Part shown: positions 36,135-44,136 of the stretch, one piece after another | Layout: each line of letters opens with the position of its first letter | How positions within the stretch are numbered: position 1 is the stretch's first letter | From: Actinomadura rudentiformis | GTDB lineage: Bacteria > Actinomycetota > Actinomycetes > Streptosporangiales > Streptosporangiaceae | DNA: 64,000 bases | NCBI RefSeq assembly: GCF_008923185.1 | Contig: NZ_WBMT01000017.1 | Location: 186,001-250,000 of the forward strand | Direction of reading: 5' to 3' | Notes under the pieces: model-generated | Told to the model about the DNA's origin: nothing | The model's input: only the letters and a program-made list of their open reading frames with translations | Databases searched by the model: none | Position numbers and translations under genes: made by a program

Positions 36135-36539
36135 TCAGGCGAAATCGGCTGCTGTCATGCCGGCTGGATGACCGGGTGGCCACTGCACGAGTTCGATCCT
36201 GTAGCCGTCGGGATCGGTCAACCATGACGTCCGAATCCCCGGCCCCGGCTCTGTCGGCGGCTCGGCCGCGACGCCCTTGACCGCGAGATCGGCGATCGTG
36301 GCATCGAGATCGTCCGTCTGGACGACGAGGTGGTTGACGGCGCTGACGTCCTTCACCGGTCTCGCGGGGTCGTGCACGAGTTCGAGGCTGACGAACGGAT
36401 CGTCGGGCAGCTGGAGCATGGTCAGGCTGCCGAACTCCGTCTCCGGGACACTGCCGAGCTCGGCGTATCCGAGGGCGGTGTAGAAGGCCAGCGAACGTTC
36501 CAGATCGGTGACGCGCAGCCCCAGGTGCAGCATCCGCAT
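36135..36539 (-). CDS. VOC-family (glyoxalase-like) protein
   Basis: A 134-residue protein with two beta-alpha-beta-beta-beta modules: MLHLGLRVTDLERSLAFYTALGY at the N terminus and VNHLVVQTDDLDATIADL, then FLTDPDGY-like SWLTDPDGYRIELVQ at the C terminus. Metal-site residues His (near 5), Glu (53, LELVHD), His (69, NHLVV) and Glu (118, IELVQ) are those of glyoxalase I, so lactoylglutathione-lyase-like activity is possible. In actinomycetes many such proteins bind other ligands. Confidence 0.88.
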   Translation of the reverse strand: MRMLHLGLRVTDLERSLAFYTALGYAELGSVPETEFGSLTMLQLPDDPFVSLELVHDPARPVKDVSAVNHLVVQTDDLDATIADLAVKGVAAEPPTEPGPGIRTSWLTDPDGYRIELVQWPPGHPAGMTAADFA

Positions 36540-36723
36540 GCCGGAAGACTAGTGCCACCCCGGCGGGCGATGCCGATCGTTCAGTGATGACCCAGGTGTC
36601 CTCACGCGCGGCCGGTGGTTGACGTGAGTCACCGTCGGTCTGCGATGCTGTGGACCGGGCGAGCTGGTCCTCCGAAGCCGTCTGCACCGGTCAGCCGACC
36701 ATTGACAGACCAAGGAGGGAGAC

Positions 36724-37323
36724 ATGGCCACCTTCACCCGCGGATTCCACGGCAAACGCCGTGGCGGGGACGATCGGCTCCCGCCCGGCCAGTACCTCAC
36801 TGACGACTTCCCCGTACTCTCCGCCGGGCCCACGCCGCAAATACTGCCGTCAGAGTGGGAGTTCACCGTCGAGACCGAGACCGGGCAGGTGCACCGGCGG
36901 AGCTGGCAGGAGCTGATGGCCCTGCCGTCTGAGACCCCGACGGTCGACATCCACTGCGTGACCACCTGGTCCAAGCTCGACACCACGTGGCAGGGCGTGT
37001 CCCTTGACGTGCTGCTGGAGGACGTCGAGACGGCGGCGGAGTACGCGTTGGTCCATTCCTACGGCGGTTACACCACGAACCTGCCGCTGGAAGACCTGCT
37101 GGACGGCAAGGCCTGGATCGCCTACCGCTACGACGGCGAGGAGCTCCATCCCCAGCACGGCGGACCCGCACGGCTGCTGGTGCCTCATCTGTACTTCTGG
37201 AAGTCCGCCAAGTGGGTGCGCGGCCTCCAGTTGTTGAACGAGGACTCGCCGGGCTTCTGGGAGACCGCCGGCTACAACAACTACGGTGACCCTTGGCGCG
37301 AGCAGCGCTACGCCGATGATTAG
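36724..37323 (+). CDS. Sulfite oxidase-like molybdopterin-dependent oxidoreductase
   Basis: A 199-residue protein of the single-domain sulfite oxidase/YedY-like fold. The cysteine ligand of molybdenum is in TVDIHCVTTWSKLDTTWQGVSL (near residue 77), and LVHSYGGYTTNLPLEDLL and PHLYFWKSAKWVRGLQLL are family motifs. No signal peptide is seen. The stop overlaps the start of the flavin reductase gene by 8 bases, so the two are likely partners. The molybdenum cofactor could come from the moeA-moaC-mogA cluster at 58-60 kb. The substrate is unknown. Confidence 0.88.
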   Translation: MATFTRGFHGKRRGGDDRLPPGQYLTDDFPVLSAGPTPQILPSEWEFTVETETGQVHRRSWQELMALPSETPTVDIHCVTTWSKLDTTWQGVSLDVLLEDVETAAEYALVHSYGGYTTNLPLEDLLDGKAWIAYRYDGEELHPQHGGPARLLVPHLYFWKSAKWVRGLQLLNEDSPGFWETAGYNNYGDPWREQRYADD

Positions 37324-38011
37324 GTGGCGCGCCGCGCGGCTGGTCAAGGTGCGCGACGAGAACCCCACCGCCCGGACGCTGGTCTTCGATGTGCCCGGGT
37401 GGCCCGGACATCTTCCCGGCCAGCACGTCGACGTCAAGCTCACCGCCGAAGACGGCTACACCGCCCGCCGCAGTTACTCCCTGGCCTCCCCAGACGGCGT
37501 GGAGCTCACCGTTCAGCGCGTGAACGACGGTGAGGTCTCGCCATACCTCACCCAACACATGGAGCCCGGTGACGAGCTCGAACTGCGCGGCCCAGTAGGC
37601 GGCTGGTTCGTCTGGCGACCTGCCGTTCCCGCGCCGGTGCTGCTGGTGGCAGGAGGTGCGGGCATCGTCCCGCTGATGGCCATGATCCGAGCTCGCCGTG
37701 CCGCCCAGGTGGAAACCCCGTTCAGGCTCGTGCACGCACTGCGCTCGCCTGAACAGCTCTACTACGCCGATGAGCTGCTACGACCCGATCCCGCCGTGGC
37801 CGTCACGCTCGCCTACACGCGCAGCGCCCCGGAGGGCCACCAGCGGTCGCCCGGCCGCCTCACCGCCGACGATTTCAGCCCGTACGTCCCGGCTGACTGT
37901 TACGTGTGCGGCCCGACCGGCTTCGTCGAAGCCGCCGCGGCGCTCCTGGTGGAGCTCGGACACGACCCTGCCCGCATCAAGACCGAACGCTTCGGCCCTT
38001 CCGGAGACTGA
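37316..38011 (+). CDS. FAD/NAD(P)-binding ferredoxin reductase-like protein
   Basis: A 231-residue flavoprotein of the ferredoxin-NADP reductase family without a 2Fe-2S domain. FAD-binding RRSYSLASPDG (RxYSxxS) lies near residue 53, phosphate-binding LLVAGGAGIVPLMAMIRAR near 110, and CYVCGPTGFVEAAAALL (NAD(P) motif) near 190. It starts inside the sulfite-oxidase-like gene. It probably passes electrons between NAD(P)H and that molybdoenzyme, a pairing found in other actinomycetes. Confidence 0.9.
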   Translation: MIRWRAARLVKVRDENPTARTLVFDVPGWPGHLPGQHVDVKLTAEDGYTARRSYSLASPDGVELTVQRVNDGEVSPYLTQHMEPGDELELRGPVGGWFVWRPAVPAPVLLVAGGAGIVPLMAMIRARRAAQVETPFRLVHALRSPEQLYYADELLRPDPAVAVTLAYTRSAPEGHQRSPGRLTADDFSPYVPADCYVCGPTGFVEAAAALLVELGHDPARIKTERFGPSGD

Positions 38012-38012
38012 C

Positions 38013-38297
38013 ATGAGCGCCGACTACCTCGATGGCAACGCCCTTGCCGGCCCACTGGCCGAGATCTTCACCACCGATGTCTCGGCGGCCGTGGGCCGCT
38101 GCGCCTCCTGCGGCCTGACCGGCCCGGTCGCCTCGCTCCGGGTCTATGGCCCGGCGCCCGGCCTGGTCGCCCGCTGCCCAGGATGCAACGAGGTGATGCT
38201 GCGCCTGGTGCGAAGCCCGGACGCAGCCTGGCTCGACCTGTGCGGCACCGCGTGCCTGCGCATCCCCATGGAAAGCGCCGAGGGCAACAGCCCCTGA
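38013..38297 (+). CDS. DUF6510-type zinc-ribbon protein
   Basis: A 94-residue protein with RCASCGLTG and ARCPGCNEVMLRLVR (two CxxC knuckles) plus LDLCGTACLRI. It starts one base after the flavin reductase stop. It belongs to the DUF6510 family, which usually follows the sulfite-oxidase-like and reductase genes. Function is unknown; a zinc-binding accessory or assembly role is possible. Confidence 0.85.
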   Translation: MSADYLDGNALAGPLAEIFTTDVSAAVGRCASCGLTGPVASLRVYGPAPGLVARCPGCNEVMLRLVRSPDAAWLDLCGTACLRIPMESAEGNSP

Positions 38298-38325
38298 CGC
38301 GAAGTACCGCGCATGGCGGGGCCGG

Positions 38326-38787
38326 TCATTTCGCCGTGTTGGTGCTCATGTGGGCGGCGTGGGCGGTGGCATTGGAAGCGAGGGTACGCAGGGCTTCCTG
38401 CAGATCGGCGATCACGGCGTCGTCGAGGCCGATGGCGTCGCTGATGGCCTTGGGGACGTCGCGGGTCTTCTCTTGCAGGGCCCGGCCCTCGTCGGTGAGG
38501 AGAACCGTGACGGAACGTTCGTCGTCCGGACGGCGCCGCCGTTCCAGCAGACCGCGCGCTTCCAACCGCTTGAGCAGCGGTGACAGCGTGTTGTAGTCGA
38601 GCCTGAGCTCGTCCACCAGCTCACGGACCGTACGGTCGCCGTGCCGCCACAGCATGAGCATCACCAGGTACTGCGGATAGGTGAGCCCGAGCGGGTCCAG
38701 GAGCACGCGATACACGGACGTGACGCTGCGGGAGGCGGCGTACAGGTCGAAGCAGAGCAGCTCCGACAGCGGCGACTCGGAATCCAT
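38326..38787 (-). CDS. MarR-family regulator, OhrR-like
   Basis: A 153-residue winged-helix regulator. The N-terminal SELLCFDLYAASRSVTSVY carries a Cys at the place of the peroxide-sensing Cys of OhrR, followed by PLGLTYPQYLVMLMLW. The DNA-binding part is ELVDELRLDYNTLSPLLKRLEARGLLERRR with DERSVTVLLTDEGR wing. Oxidation of that cysteine by organic peroxide would release DNA. It is divergent from an alpha/beta hydrolase that it may control. The tyrosines that stabilise the thiolate in OhrR appear at TYPQYL. Confidence 0.9.
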   Translation of the reverse strand: MDSESPLSELLCFDLYAASRSVTSVYRVLLDPLGLTYPQYLVMLMLWRHGDRTVRELVDELRLDYNTLSPLLKRLEARGLLERRRRPDDERSVTVLLTDEGRALQEKTRDVPKAISDAIGLDDAVIADLQEALRTLASNATAHAAHMSTNTAK

Positions 38788-38833
38788 GGAGACAGTGTAA
38801 TCCAAAACACATCGTAAGCGACTACATCGCGCA

Positions 38834-38844
38834 CGATTTAATCG
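38834..38844. promoter_or_regulatory. Short palindrome in the marR-hydrolase spacer
   Basis: CGATTTAATCG is a perfect 11-base dyad within an A/T-rich part of the 111-base spacer between the divergent OhrR-like gene and the hydrolase gene, 55 bases before the hydrolase start. MarR-family operators are AT-rich dyads of similar kind. Assignment is tentative. Confidence 0.35.
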
Positions 38845-38898
38845 CGTACTCTCCTCCTCAGTGCGGGAGACACCCGCGACGGAGCAGAGGGGCAGACG

Positions 38899-39741
38899 AT
38901 GCCGTACATCACCGTTGGCACCGAGAACACCACACCGATCGAGCTCTACTACGAGGACCACGGCTCCGGCCGTCCCGTGGTGCTCATCCACGGCTACCCG
39001 CTGGACGGGCACTCCTGGGAGAAGCAGGTCCCGGCGCTGCTGGAGTCCGGGCACCGCGTGATCACCTACGACCGTCGCGGCTTCGGCCAGTCCAGCCAGC
39101 CGACCAAGGGCTATGACTATGACACCTTCGCCTCGGACCTGGACATCCTGATGCGCACGCTCGACCTGCGCGACGCCGTTCTGGTCGGTTTCTCGATGGG
39201 CACCGGCGAGGTGGCCCGCTACATCTCCACCTACGGGACCGAACGGGTCGGCAAGGCCGCGTTCCTCGGCATGCTCGAGCCGTTCCTGCTCAAGACCGAC
39301 GACAATCCCGGCGGGCTCGACCAGGGCGTGTTCGACGGCATCCTCGCCGCCGTCAAGGCCGACCGGTACGCCTACTTCGACGCGTTCTACGCCGACTTCT
39401 ACAACACCGACGAGAACCTCGGCACCCGCCTCAGCGAGGCCGCGCTCCGCGCCAGCTGGAACGTCGCGGCCGGCGCCTCCGCCTACGCCTCGGCCGCCGC
39501 TGTCCCCACTTGGATCACCGACTTCCGCGCCGACAGCGCCGCGGTCGCGTCCTCGGGCGTCCCGACCCTGCTCCTGCACGGCACGGCCGACCGCATCCTG
39601 CCGATCGACGCCACCGCCCGCGCCTTCCGCAAGATCCACCCAAGCGCCACCTACGTCGAGATCGAGGGAGCACCCCACGGCCTGCTCTGGACACACTTCC
39701 AAGAGGTGAACGAGGCACTCCTGGCCTTCCTCAAGGCCTAG
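38899..39741 (+). CDS. Alpha/beta hydrolase (non-haem chloroperoxidase-like)
   Basis: A 280-residue alpha/beta hydrolase. Oxyanion motif HGYPLDGHSWEKQV, nucleophile elbow GFSMGTGEVARYI, catalytic Asp in LLHGTADRILPID and His in EGAPHGLLWTH are complete. The sequence is close to cofactor-free chloroperoxidases/esterases, which use acetate and peroxide to form peracid. Its divergent neighbour is an OhrR-like peroxide sensor, which fits. A strong hairpin terminator follows. A decayed copy of its 3' end lies at 43.9-44.1 kb. Confidence 0.93.
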   Translation: MPYITVGTENTTPIELYYEDHGSGRPVVLIHGYPLDGHSWEKQVPALLESGHRVITYDRRGFGQSSQPTKGYDYDTFASDLDILMRTLDLRDAVLVGFSMGTGEVARYISTYGTERVGKAAFLGMLEPFLLKTDDNPGGLDQGVFDGILAAVKADRYAYFDAFYADFYNTDENLGTRLSEAALRASWNVAAGASAYASAAAVPTWITDFRADSAAVASSGVPTLLLHGTADRILPIDATARAFRKIHPSATYVEIEGAPHGLLWTHFQEVNEALLAFLKA

Positions 39742-39766
39742 CAGCCACAAGGCCCAGCGGACGCAC

Positions 39767-39793
39767 AGGGCCCAAGCCGACGGCTTGGGCCCT
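39767..39793 (+). terminator. Terminator after the hydrolase gene
   Basis: AGGGCCCAAGCCG at 39767-39779 pairs with CGGCTTGGGCCCT at 39781-39793. The effective loop includes the inner bases of CCGACGG. It is 26 bases after the stop. A degraded copy of the same hairpin follows the pseudogene near 44107. Confidence 0.8.
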
Positions 39794-39866
39794 TCTGCCG
39801 ACCTCAGGCGAATCGCAGGCGGCAGAGCCGGCAAAGGCCGGCATTCACATGAATCCGAAGCTCGGA

Positions 39867-41072
39867 TCAGCGCTGGTCTCGTCGAGCGGCGCGGCCGCCG
39901 ATTCTCAGGTATTCGCGTTCGGCCTCGGTGGGCGCGAGGTCAGCTGCGCGCTCGTAAGCGACCATGGCCTCGTCCACACGGCCTAGCCGTTGCAGAAGGT
40001 CGGCGCGCGTAGCGTGGAAGAGGTGGTATTCCACCAGGTCCAAGTCGTCGACCAGAGCCAACGCCGCGGCAGGGCCCTGGGTCTCGCCGATGGCGACGGC
40101 TCGGTTGAGCGCCACGACCGGGGTCGGCGTGAAGACGATCAGTTGGTCGTAGAGCGCGGCGATCTGCCGCCAGTCGGTCTGCTCGGCCTCCGGAGCGTCG
40201 GTGTGCACTGCCTGGATCGCAGCCTGGATCTGGTAGGGCCCTGACCGATCCCGGCGCAGGCACCGCCGGACGAGTGCGTGTCCTTCCTCGATGAGCGCTG
40301 AGTCCCACGTGCTGCGGTCCTGCTCGGCCAGCAACACCAAGGAGCCGTCGGGGCGAACGCGCGCCGGCCTGCGGGACTCGGTGAGAAGCAGCAGGGCCAG
40401 CAGCCCGGCGACTTCGGGCTCATCGGGCATGAGCTCCAGGAGTGTGCGTGCCAGGCGTGTCGCCTCACCGCACAGGTCGGCGTCGCCGCTGGTCAGGCCG
40501 CTGGTGTAGATGAGGTAGATGACGGCCAGGACCGGAGGCAGGCGGCCGGGCAGCTCGTGGTCGCCGGGAACGCGGTACGGGATCCGCGCATGCTTGATCT
40601 TGCGTTTGGCGCGGACGAGGCGCTGCGCCATGGTCGGCTCCGCCACGAGGAACGAGCGCGCGACCTCCGCGGTCGACAAGCCACCGAGCAGCCGGAGCGT
40701 GAGGGCCACCTGCGCCTCGATCGACAGAGCGGGGTGACAGCAGGTGAAGATCAGCCGAAGCCGGTCGTCGGGCACCGTTGTCGCCTCCTCCGGTCCGGAG
40801 TGCGTGAGGACGGCGGCCTCACCGAGCAGGTGTCGTTCCCTGGTCCGTCGGCGCAGCCGGTCGAGGGCGTGGTTGCGCGCGGTCGTGGTGATCCAGCCGC
40901 CCGGGTTGGGCGGCAGCCCTTCGTCCGGCCACTTGCGCAGGGCGATGGCGAAGGCTTCCTGAACGGCGTCTTCGGCGAGGTCGATGTCGCCGAAGAGGCG
41001 GATCAGGGCGGCCACCGACCGGCCGGATTCCACGCGGAAGATCCGGCCGATGGCGGCCTCGTCGAGGGTCAC
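39867..41072 (-). CDS. ECF sigma factor, ECF42-type with TPR-like C terminus (2)
   Basis: A 401-residue paralogue of the ECF42 gene at 29-30 kb. Region 2 reads FGDIDLAEDAVQEAFAIALRKWPDEG and PGGWITTTARNHALDRLRR. Region 4 is ALTLRLLGGLSTAEVARSFLVAEPTMAQRLVRAKRK. The long helical C-terminal part includes ALYDQLIVFTPTPVVALNRAVAIG. The GTG start overlaps the YCII stop by 3 bases (GTGA), so the pair is translationally coupled. It reads toward the hydrolase terminator. Confidence 0.92.
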   Translation of the reverse strand: MTLDEAAIGRIFRVESGRSVAALIRLFGDIDLAEDAVQEAFAIALRKWPDEGLPPNPGGWITTTARNHALDRLRRRTRERHLLGEAAVLTHSGPEEATTVPDDRLRLIFTCCHPALSIEAQVALTLRLLGGLSTAEVARSFLVAEPTMAQRLVRAKRKIKHARIPYRVPGDHELPGRLPPVLAVIYLIYTSGLTSGDADLCGEATRLARTLLELMPDEPEVAGLLALLLLTESRRPARVRPDGSLVLLAEQDRSTWDSALIEEGHALVRRCLRRDRSGPYQIQAAIQAVHTDAPEAEQTDWRQIAALYDQLIVFTPTPVVALNRAVAIGETQGPAAALALVDDLDLVEYHLFHATRADLLQRLGRVDEAMVAYERAADLAPTEAEREYLRIGGRAARRDQR

Positions 41073-41431
41073 TCCCCGGGCAGGTCGGCGAACGGCCGGA
41101 CCTCGATCGGTGCTCCGACGATCGAGGTGACCTTCGAGGCCCAGGCGAGCGCCGCGTCCAGGTCGTCGGTTTCCAGGACGTAGAAGCCGCCGAGATGCTC
41201 ACGTGCCTCCGCGAACGGCCCGTCCGTGGTGATCACCTCGTGCCCGGACACACGCACCACCGTGGCGGTGTCAGGAGCGTGCAGACGCCCACCGAACACC
41301 CAGACGCCGGCCTCCTTCATCTCCTGCTCAAGGGCGAGCACCTGCTTGGTGACCCGTTCGATGTCCTCCTGGCTCATCGGAGGCGGGGTCCGGTCCTCAC
41401 CGCTGTGTGCCGAAAGCATGTACTTGGTCAT
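41069..41431 (-). CDS. YCII/DGPF-domain protein (2)
   Basis: A 120-residue YCII protein, MTKYMLSAHSGEDRTPPPMS with the motif ITTDGPFAEAREHLGGFYVLE (true DGPF). It is coupled to the second ECF42 gene. About 70 bases upstream on this strand TGTCGA occurs (reverse complement of 41499-41504), resembling the -35 described for ECF42-dependent promoters, so autoregulation is possible. Confidence 0.9.
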   Translation of the reverse strand: MTKYMLSAHSGEDRTPPPMSQEDIERVTKQVLALEQEMKEAGVWVFGGRLHAPDTATVVRVSGHEVITTDGPFAEAREHLGGFYVLETDDLDAALAWASKVTSIVGAPIEVRPFADLPGE

Positions 41432-41746
41432 GGCGACGCTCCTTGTGCCGGGCGGGCTCTTCCCGCGCTCACTCCACTACGAACGGAATCCGCCGGAATC
41501 GACACCGATCGCTAAGAAATCTCCAAAGGCCGAGTCCAGGGCGCTCCCCCCACCTGCTCCAGCCCCGACACCCGCAAACAAGGAAAGCCCACCATCATCC
41601 CGGCCACCACGTCCGCAGGTCAGAAGCGGCGCGCTGACGTCGAAGAGGAATCGATGGGTCTCCCAATCATCGACGATCCTCTTTCATCAAGACCGCCTCC
41701 GGGTTCGCCGGAGTGTCACGCCAACGCCGGTGGTTACTCTGGCTTC
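41432..41746. other. Intergenic stretch, no gene recognised
   Basis: The 315 bases between the YCII start and the sigma-factor remnant hold no supported gene. The TGTCGA element for the YCII gene (41499-41504, minus strand) is the only signal noticed. A proline-rich reading on the plus strand looks non-coding. Confidence 0.45.
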
Positions 41747-42459
41747 ATGGAAGCTGCGCCCGTGGCCGATCCAGCCACTGGAGAGCTGCTGGCCGCGGCT
41801 CGCGAGGGCGATGGGGAGGCCTTCCGCCTCCTGGTCGAGCCGCATCGCCGACTCCTCCATGTGCACTGCTACCGGATGCTCGGCTCGTTCGACGACGCCG
41901 AAGAGGTGCTGCAGGAGACCCTCCTGCGCGCATGGCGATCACTCGGATCCTTCGAGGAGCGCGCGCCGTTGCGGCACCCGACAGGCTCCTCGATCAGCTC
42001 GCCGAGGCCGATCCCGCCGCGGTCGTGGAGGGCCGGGAGAGTGTGGCGCCGGCGTTCATCGTCGCGCTGCAACGGTTGCCCGCCACCCAGCGCGCCGCGC
42101 TGATCCTCAAAGACGTGCTCGGCTGGACCTCCGCCGAGGCGGCCGACCTGCTGGGCACCACCGCAACGGCGATCAACAGCATGGCGCAGCGCGCCCGCGG
42201 CACGCTCACCTCCCCCGGGCCACGGCGCCCGCTCGACCACCGGGACGAGGCCGTGCTCGGCCGGGTGCGTCGAAGCCTGGCAACGGTGTGACTTCGCGGC
42301 GCTGGCCGACCTGCTGCACGAGGATGCCGAGCTGCGCATGCCGCCCGAGGACATCGTGATCCAGGACCGCGAACCGATCGTGGAATTCTTCGCCACCGTC
42401 CCCGCCGGTGGCCGTCTCGATCTGATCCCGGTGACGGTCACCCGCGCCAACGGCGACCT
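41747..42459 (+). pseudogene. Broken ECF sigma factor with SnoaL-like C-terminal domain
   Basis: Three pieces in alternating frames reconstruct a SigJ/ECF41-like factor. Piece 1 (from ATG 41747) gives region 2: EAFRLLVEPHRRLLHVHCYRML, then SFDDAEEVLQETLLRAWRSL. Piece 2, in the next frame from about 41975, gives region 4: ALQRLPATQRAALILKDVLG, WTSAEAADLLGTTATAINSM. Piece 3, back in the first frame from 42272, gives EAWQRCDFAALADLLHEDAELRM and part of the SnoaL-like domain. Sequence between the pieces is missing, so at least two deletions with frameshifts occurred. It cannot make a functional sigma factor. Confidence 0.8.
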
Positions 42460-42592
42460 GGTGAAGCGTCTGGGCGCGGACGTCGTCGTCGACTACAAGA
42501 AGCAGGCGTTCGAGACGGTGCTGCACGACTATGACCTCGTCCTGGACTCCCTCGGCGGCGTCGAGCCGGAACCGCAGGGCCGTATCTGGTGA
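42460..42592 (+). pseudogene. Fragment of a zinc-type/quinone oxidoreductase fused to the sigma remnant
   Basis: Directly after the SnoaL-like text TVTRANG the same frame continues DLVKRLGADVVVDYKKQAF, then ETVLHDYDLVLDSLGG. This is the NAD(P)-binding part of a medium-chain (MDR) quinone oxidoreductase, not of any sigma factor. About 30 codons are recognisable before the frame degenerates and stops at 42592. A deletion or recombination event must have joined two unrelated genes. Confidence 0.7.
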
Positions 42593-42616
42593 CTATACGT
42601 CCCATGCGGTGGTTGA

Positions 42617-43183
42617 TCACTGCTGGGTTAGCGAGTCCAGGAGTTCACGGCCGTGCTGCCACGAGCCCAGGCCGCTGGCGGAGTTGATGTGTCCGCACGC
42701 GCCTGCCAGGTGCCATCGCGCCTGCCACTGCGCCGCGAAGCCGGCGGCCGCCTCGGGTGTGCAGTACGGGTCGTTGGCGCTGCCCGCCACCAAGGCCGGG
42801 CACGGCAACGGTTGTGCCGACACCTTGATGAACGTCGCGGCCGCCTGGCGCGGGAACGCCGGCCCGTGCGGGTCGGGCGGCGCGACCAGGAATGCGCCGC
42901 CTACCGGGCTGGAGGGGTTCTTGTTGAGCCAGGTGGACGCAGCCCAGCAGCCCAGGCTGTGGGCTACCAACACAACGTGGCTGTCCTGCTGGGAAGCATC
43001 GTCGTAAGCCCTCTGGACCGCGTCCACCCAGTCATCCAGATCAGGAGCGGACCACGAGGCTGGGGAGATCCTCACCGCTGAGGTGCCCCACTGCCGCTCC
43101 CACAAGGTCTGCCAGTGCTGTCCATCCGAGCCGTCGATACCCGGGATGATGACGTACGCAGCCACCGCCCACCACCATTTCAC
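42617..43183 (-). CDS. RBBP9/YdeN-family serine hydrolase
   Basis: A 188-residue small alpha/beta hydrolase of the RBBP9/YdeN family: VIIPGIDGSDGQHWQTLWERQWG at the start (oxyanion region), VVLVAHSLGCWAAS with the nucleophile Ser, GSANDPYCTPEAA with the Asp, and GACGHINSASGLGSW with the His. The GTG at 43183 follows GGGAG; a GTG at 43165 is an alternative. It is divergent from an Lrp/AsnC regulator 105 bases away. The substrate is unknown. Confidence 0.88.
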   Translation of the reverse strand: MKWWWAVAAYVIIPGIDGSDGQHWQTLWERQWGTSAVRISPASWSAPDLDDWVDAVQRAYDDASQQDSHVVLVAHSLGCWAASTWLNKNPSSPVGGAFLVAPPDPHGPAFPRQAAATFIKVSAQPLPCPALVAGSANDPYCTPEAAAGFAAQWQARWHLAGACGHINSASGLGSWQHGRELLDSLTQQ

Positions 43184-43288
43184 TCGTCGCTCCCGGCGAT
43201 CACGGGGGCACCTGCCGCATATTCTGTTGGATTCATCAGGACAACGGCGTCGGCACAAGTGATCTCAAAGAAAGTAGTGCGGGCAACA

Positions 43289-43744
43289 ATGGAATCACTC
43301 GACCAGATAGACCGAGACATCCTTGCCCTGCTCCAGACCGACGGCCGGTTGACCGGCGCAGAGGTAGGGCGCCGTGTCGGGCTCTCGCAGCCCGCTGCCA
43401 GCGCGCGCATCCAACGGCTGGAGAAGAACGGCGTCATCACCGGCTACCGAGCCGTGGTCGACCCGGCGGCCCTGGGGCTGAACATTCACGCGGTCATCCG
43501 GCTGCGCAGCACGCACGCCCAGCTCTCACGCGCTCTGGACTTCGCCTCCCGGACCCCCGAGATCGCCTCCACCCTCAGAGTCACCGGGGAAGACTGCCTC
43601 ATCTTCGACGTCTACTGCCCGCAGGCAGAACGACTCGAAGAAGTCGTCGACGCACTTGCCCGTTACGGCCCTGTCACCACATCCCTCGTGCTCCGCGCCT
43701 ACCCCCACAAGCCGCTGACCGACGCCACGTCAACAACGTCATGA
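43289..43744 (+). CDS. Lrp/AsnC-family transcriptional regulator
   Basis: A 151-residue regulator: winged HTH SLDQIDRDILALLQTDGRLT, then EVGRRVGLSQPAASARIQRLEKNGVITGYRA, followed by a RAM (ACT-like) effector domain (HAVIRLRSTHAQ, RVTGEDCLIFDVYCP). ATG at 43289 is the natural start. It is divergent from the RBBP9-like hydrolase, a possible target. Such proteins commonly respond to amino acids. Confidence 0.92.
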   Translation: MESLDQIDRDILALLQTDGRLTGAEVGRRVGLSQPAASARIQRLEKNGVITGYRAVVDPAALGLNIHAVIRLRSTHAQLSRALDFASRTPEIASTLRVTGEDCLIFDVYCPQAERLEEVVDALARYGPVTTSLVLRAYPHKPLTDATSTTS

Positions 43745-43884
43745 CCCGCAACACCCAGGGCGTAAGGCGCGGAAGCTACGGCAAGCTGCATGACCCTTCG
43801 GCGCGATGCGCCCATCCGCCCGGCCGTCTGTCGTCTGGAGTCCCCATGTCCGAACCCGCGGAAGACGGTCATGACGAGGGCGAG

Positions 43885-44099
43885 TACGCGCTGCGGGCGA
43901 ACGCCTCGGGCGTCCCGGCCCCGCTCCTGAATGGCATGACACGGCACGGCCGCATCCTGCAGACCGACGCCACCGCCGGCGCCTTCCGCAAGATCCACCC
44001 CAAGCACCACCCACGTTGAGATCGGCGAGGCCTCCCAGCCTGCTCTGGACACACGCTCAAGAAGTGAACGAGGCGCTCCTGGCCTTCCTCAAGGCCTAG
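43885..44099 (+). pseudogene. Decayed duplicate of the alpha/beta hydrolase 3' end
   Basis: The stretch aligns with the last 210 bases of the intact hydrolase gene at 38899-39741. ASGVPAPLLNG matches SSGVPTLLLHG, TDATAGAFRKIHP matches IDATARAFRKIHP, and NEALLAFLKA with its TAG is preserved at the end. Small insertions and deletions shift the frame twice, once in the Asp-loop and once after KIHPK. The upstream two thirds of the gene are missing. The terminator was duplicated as well. Confidence 0.85.
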
Positions 44100-44106
44100 C
44101 AGCCGC

Positions 44107-44136
44107 AAAGGGCCAAGCCGACGGCTTAGGCCCTTT
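44107..44136 (+). terminator. Degraded copy of the hydrolase terminator
   Basis: AAAGGGCCAAGCCG at 44107-44120 pairs imperfectly with CGGCTTAGGCCCTTT at 44122-44136. The sequence is clearly derived from the hairpin at 39767-39793, with the same position after the hydrolase-derived stop. Confidence 0.7.
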
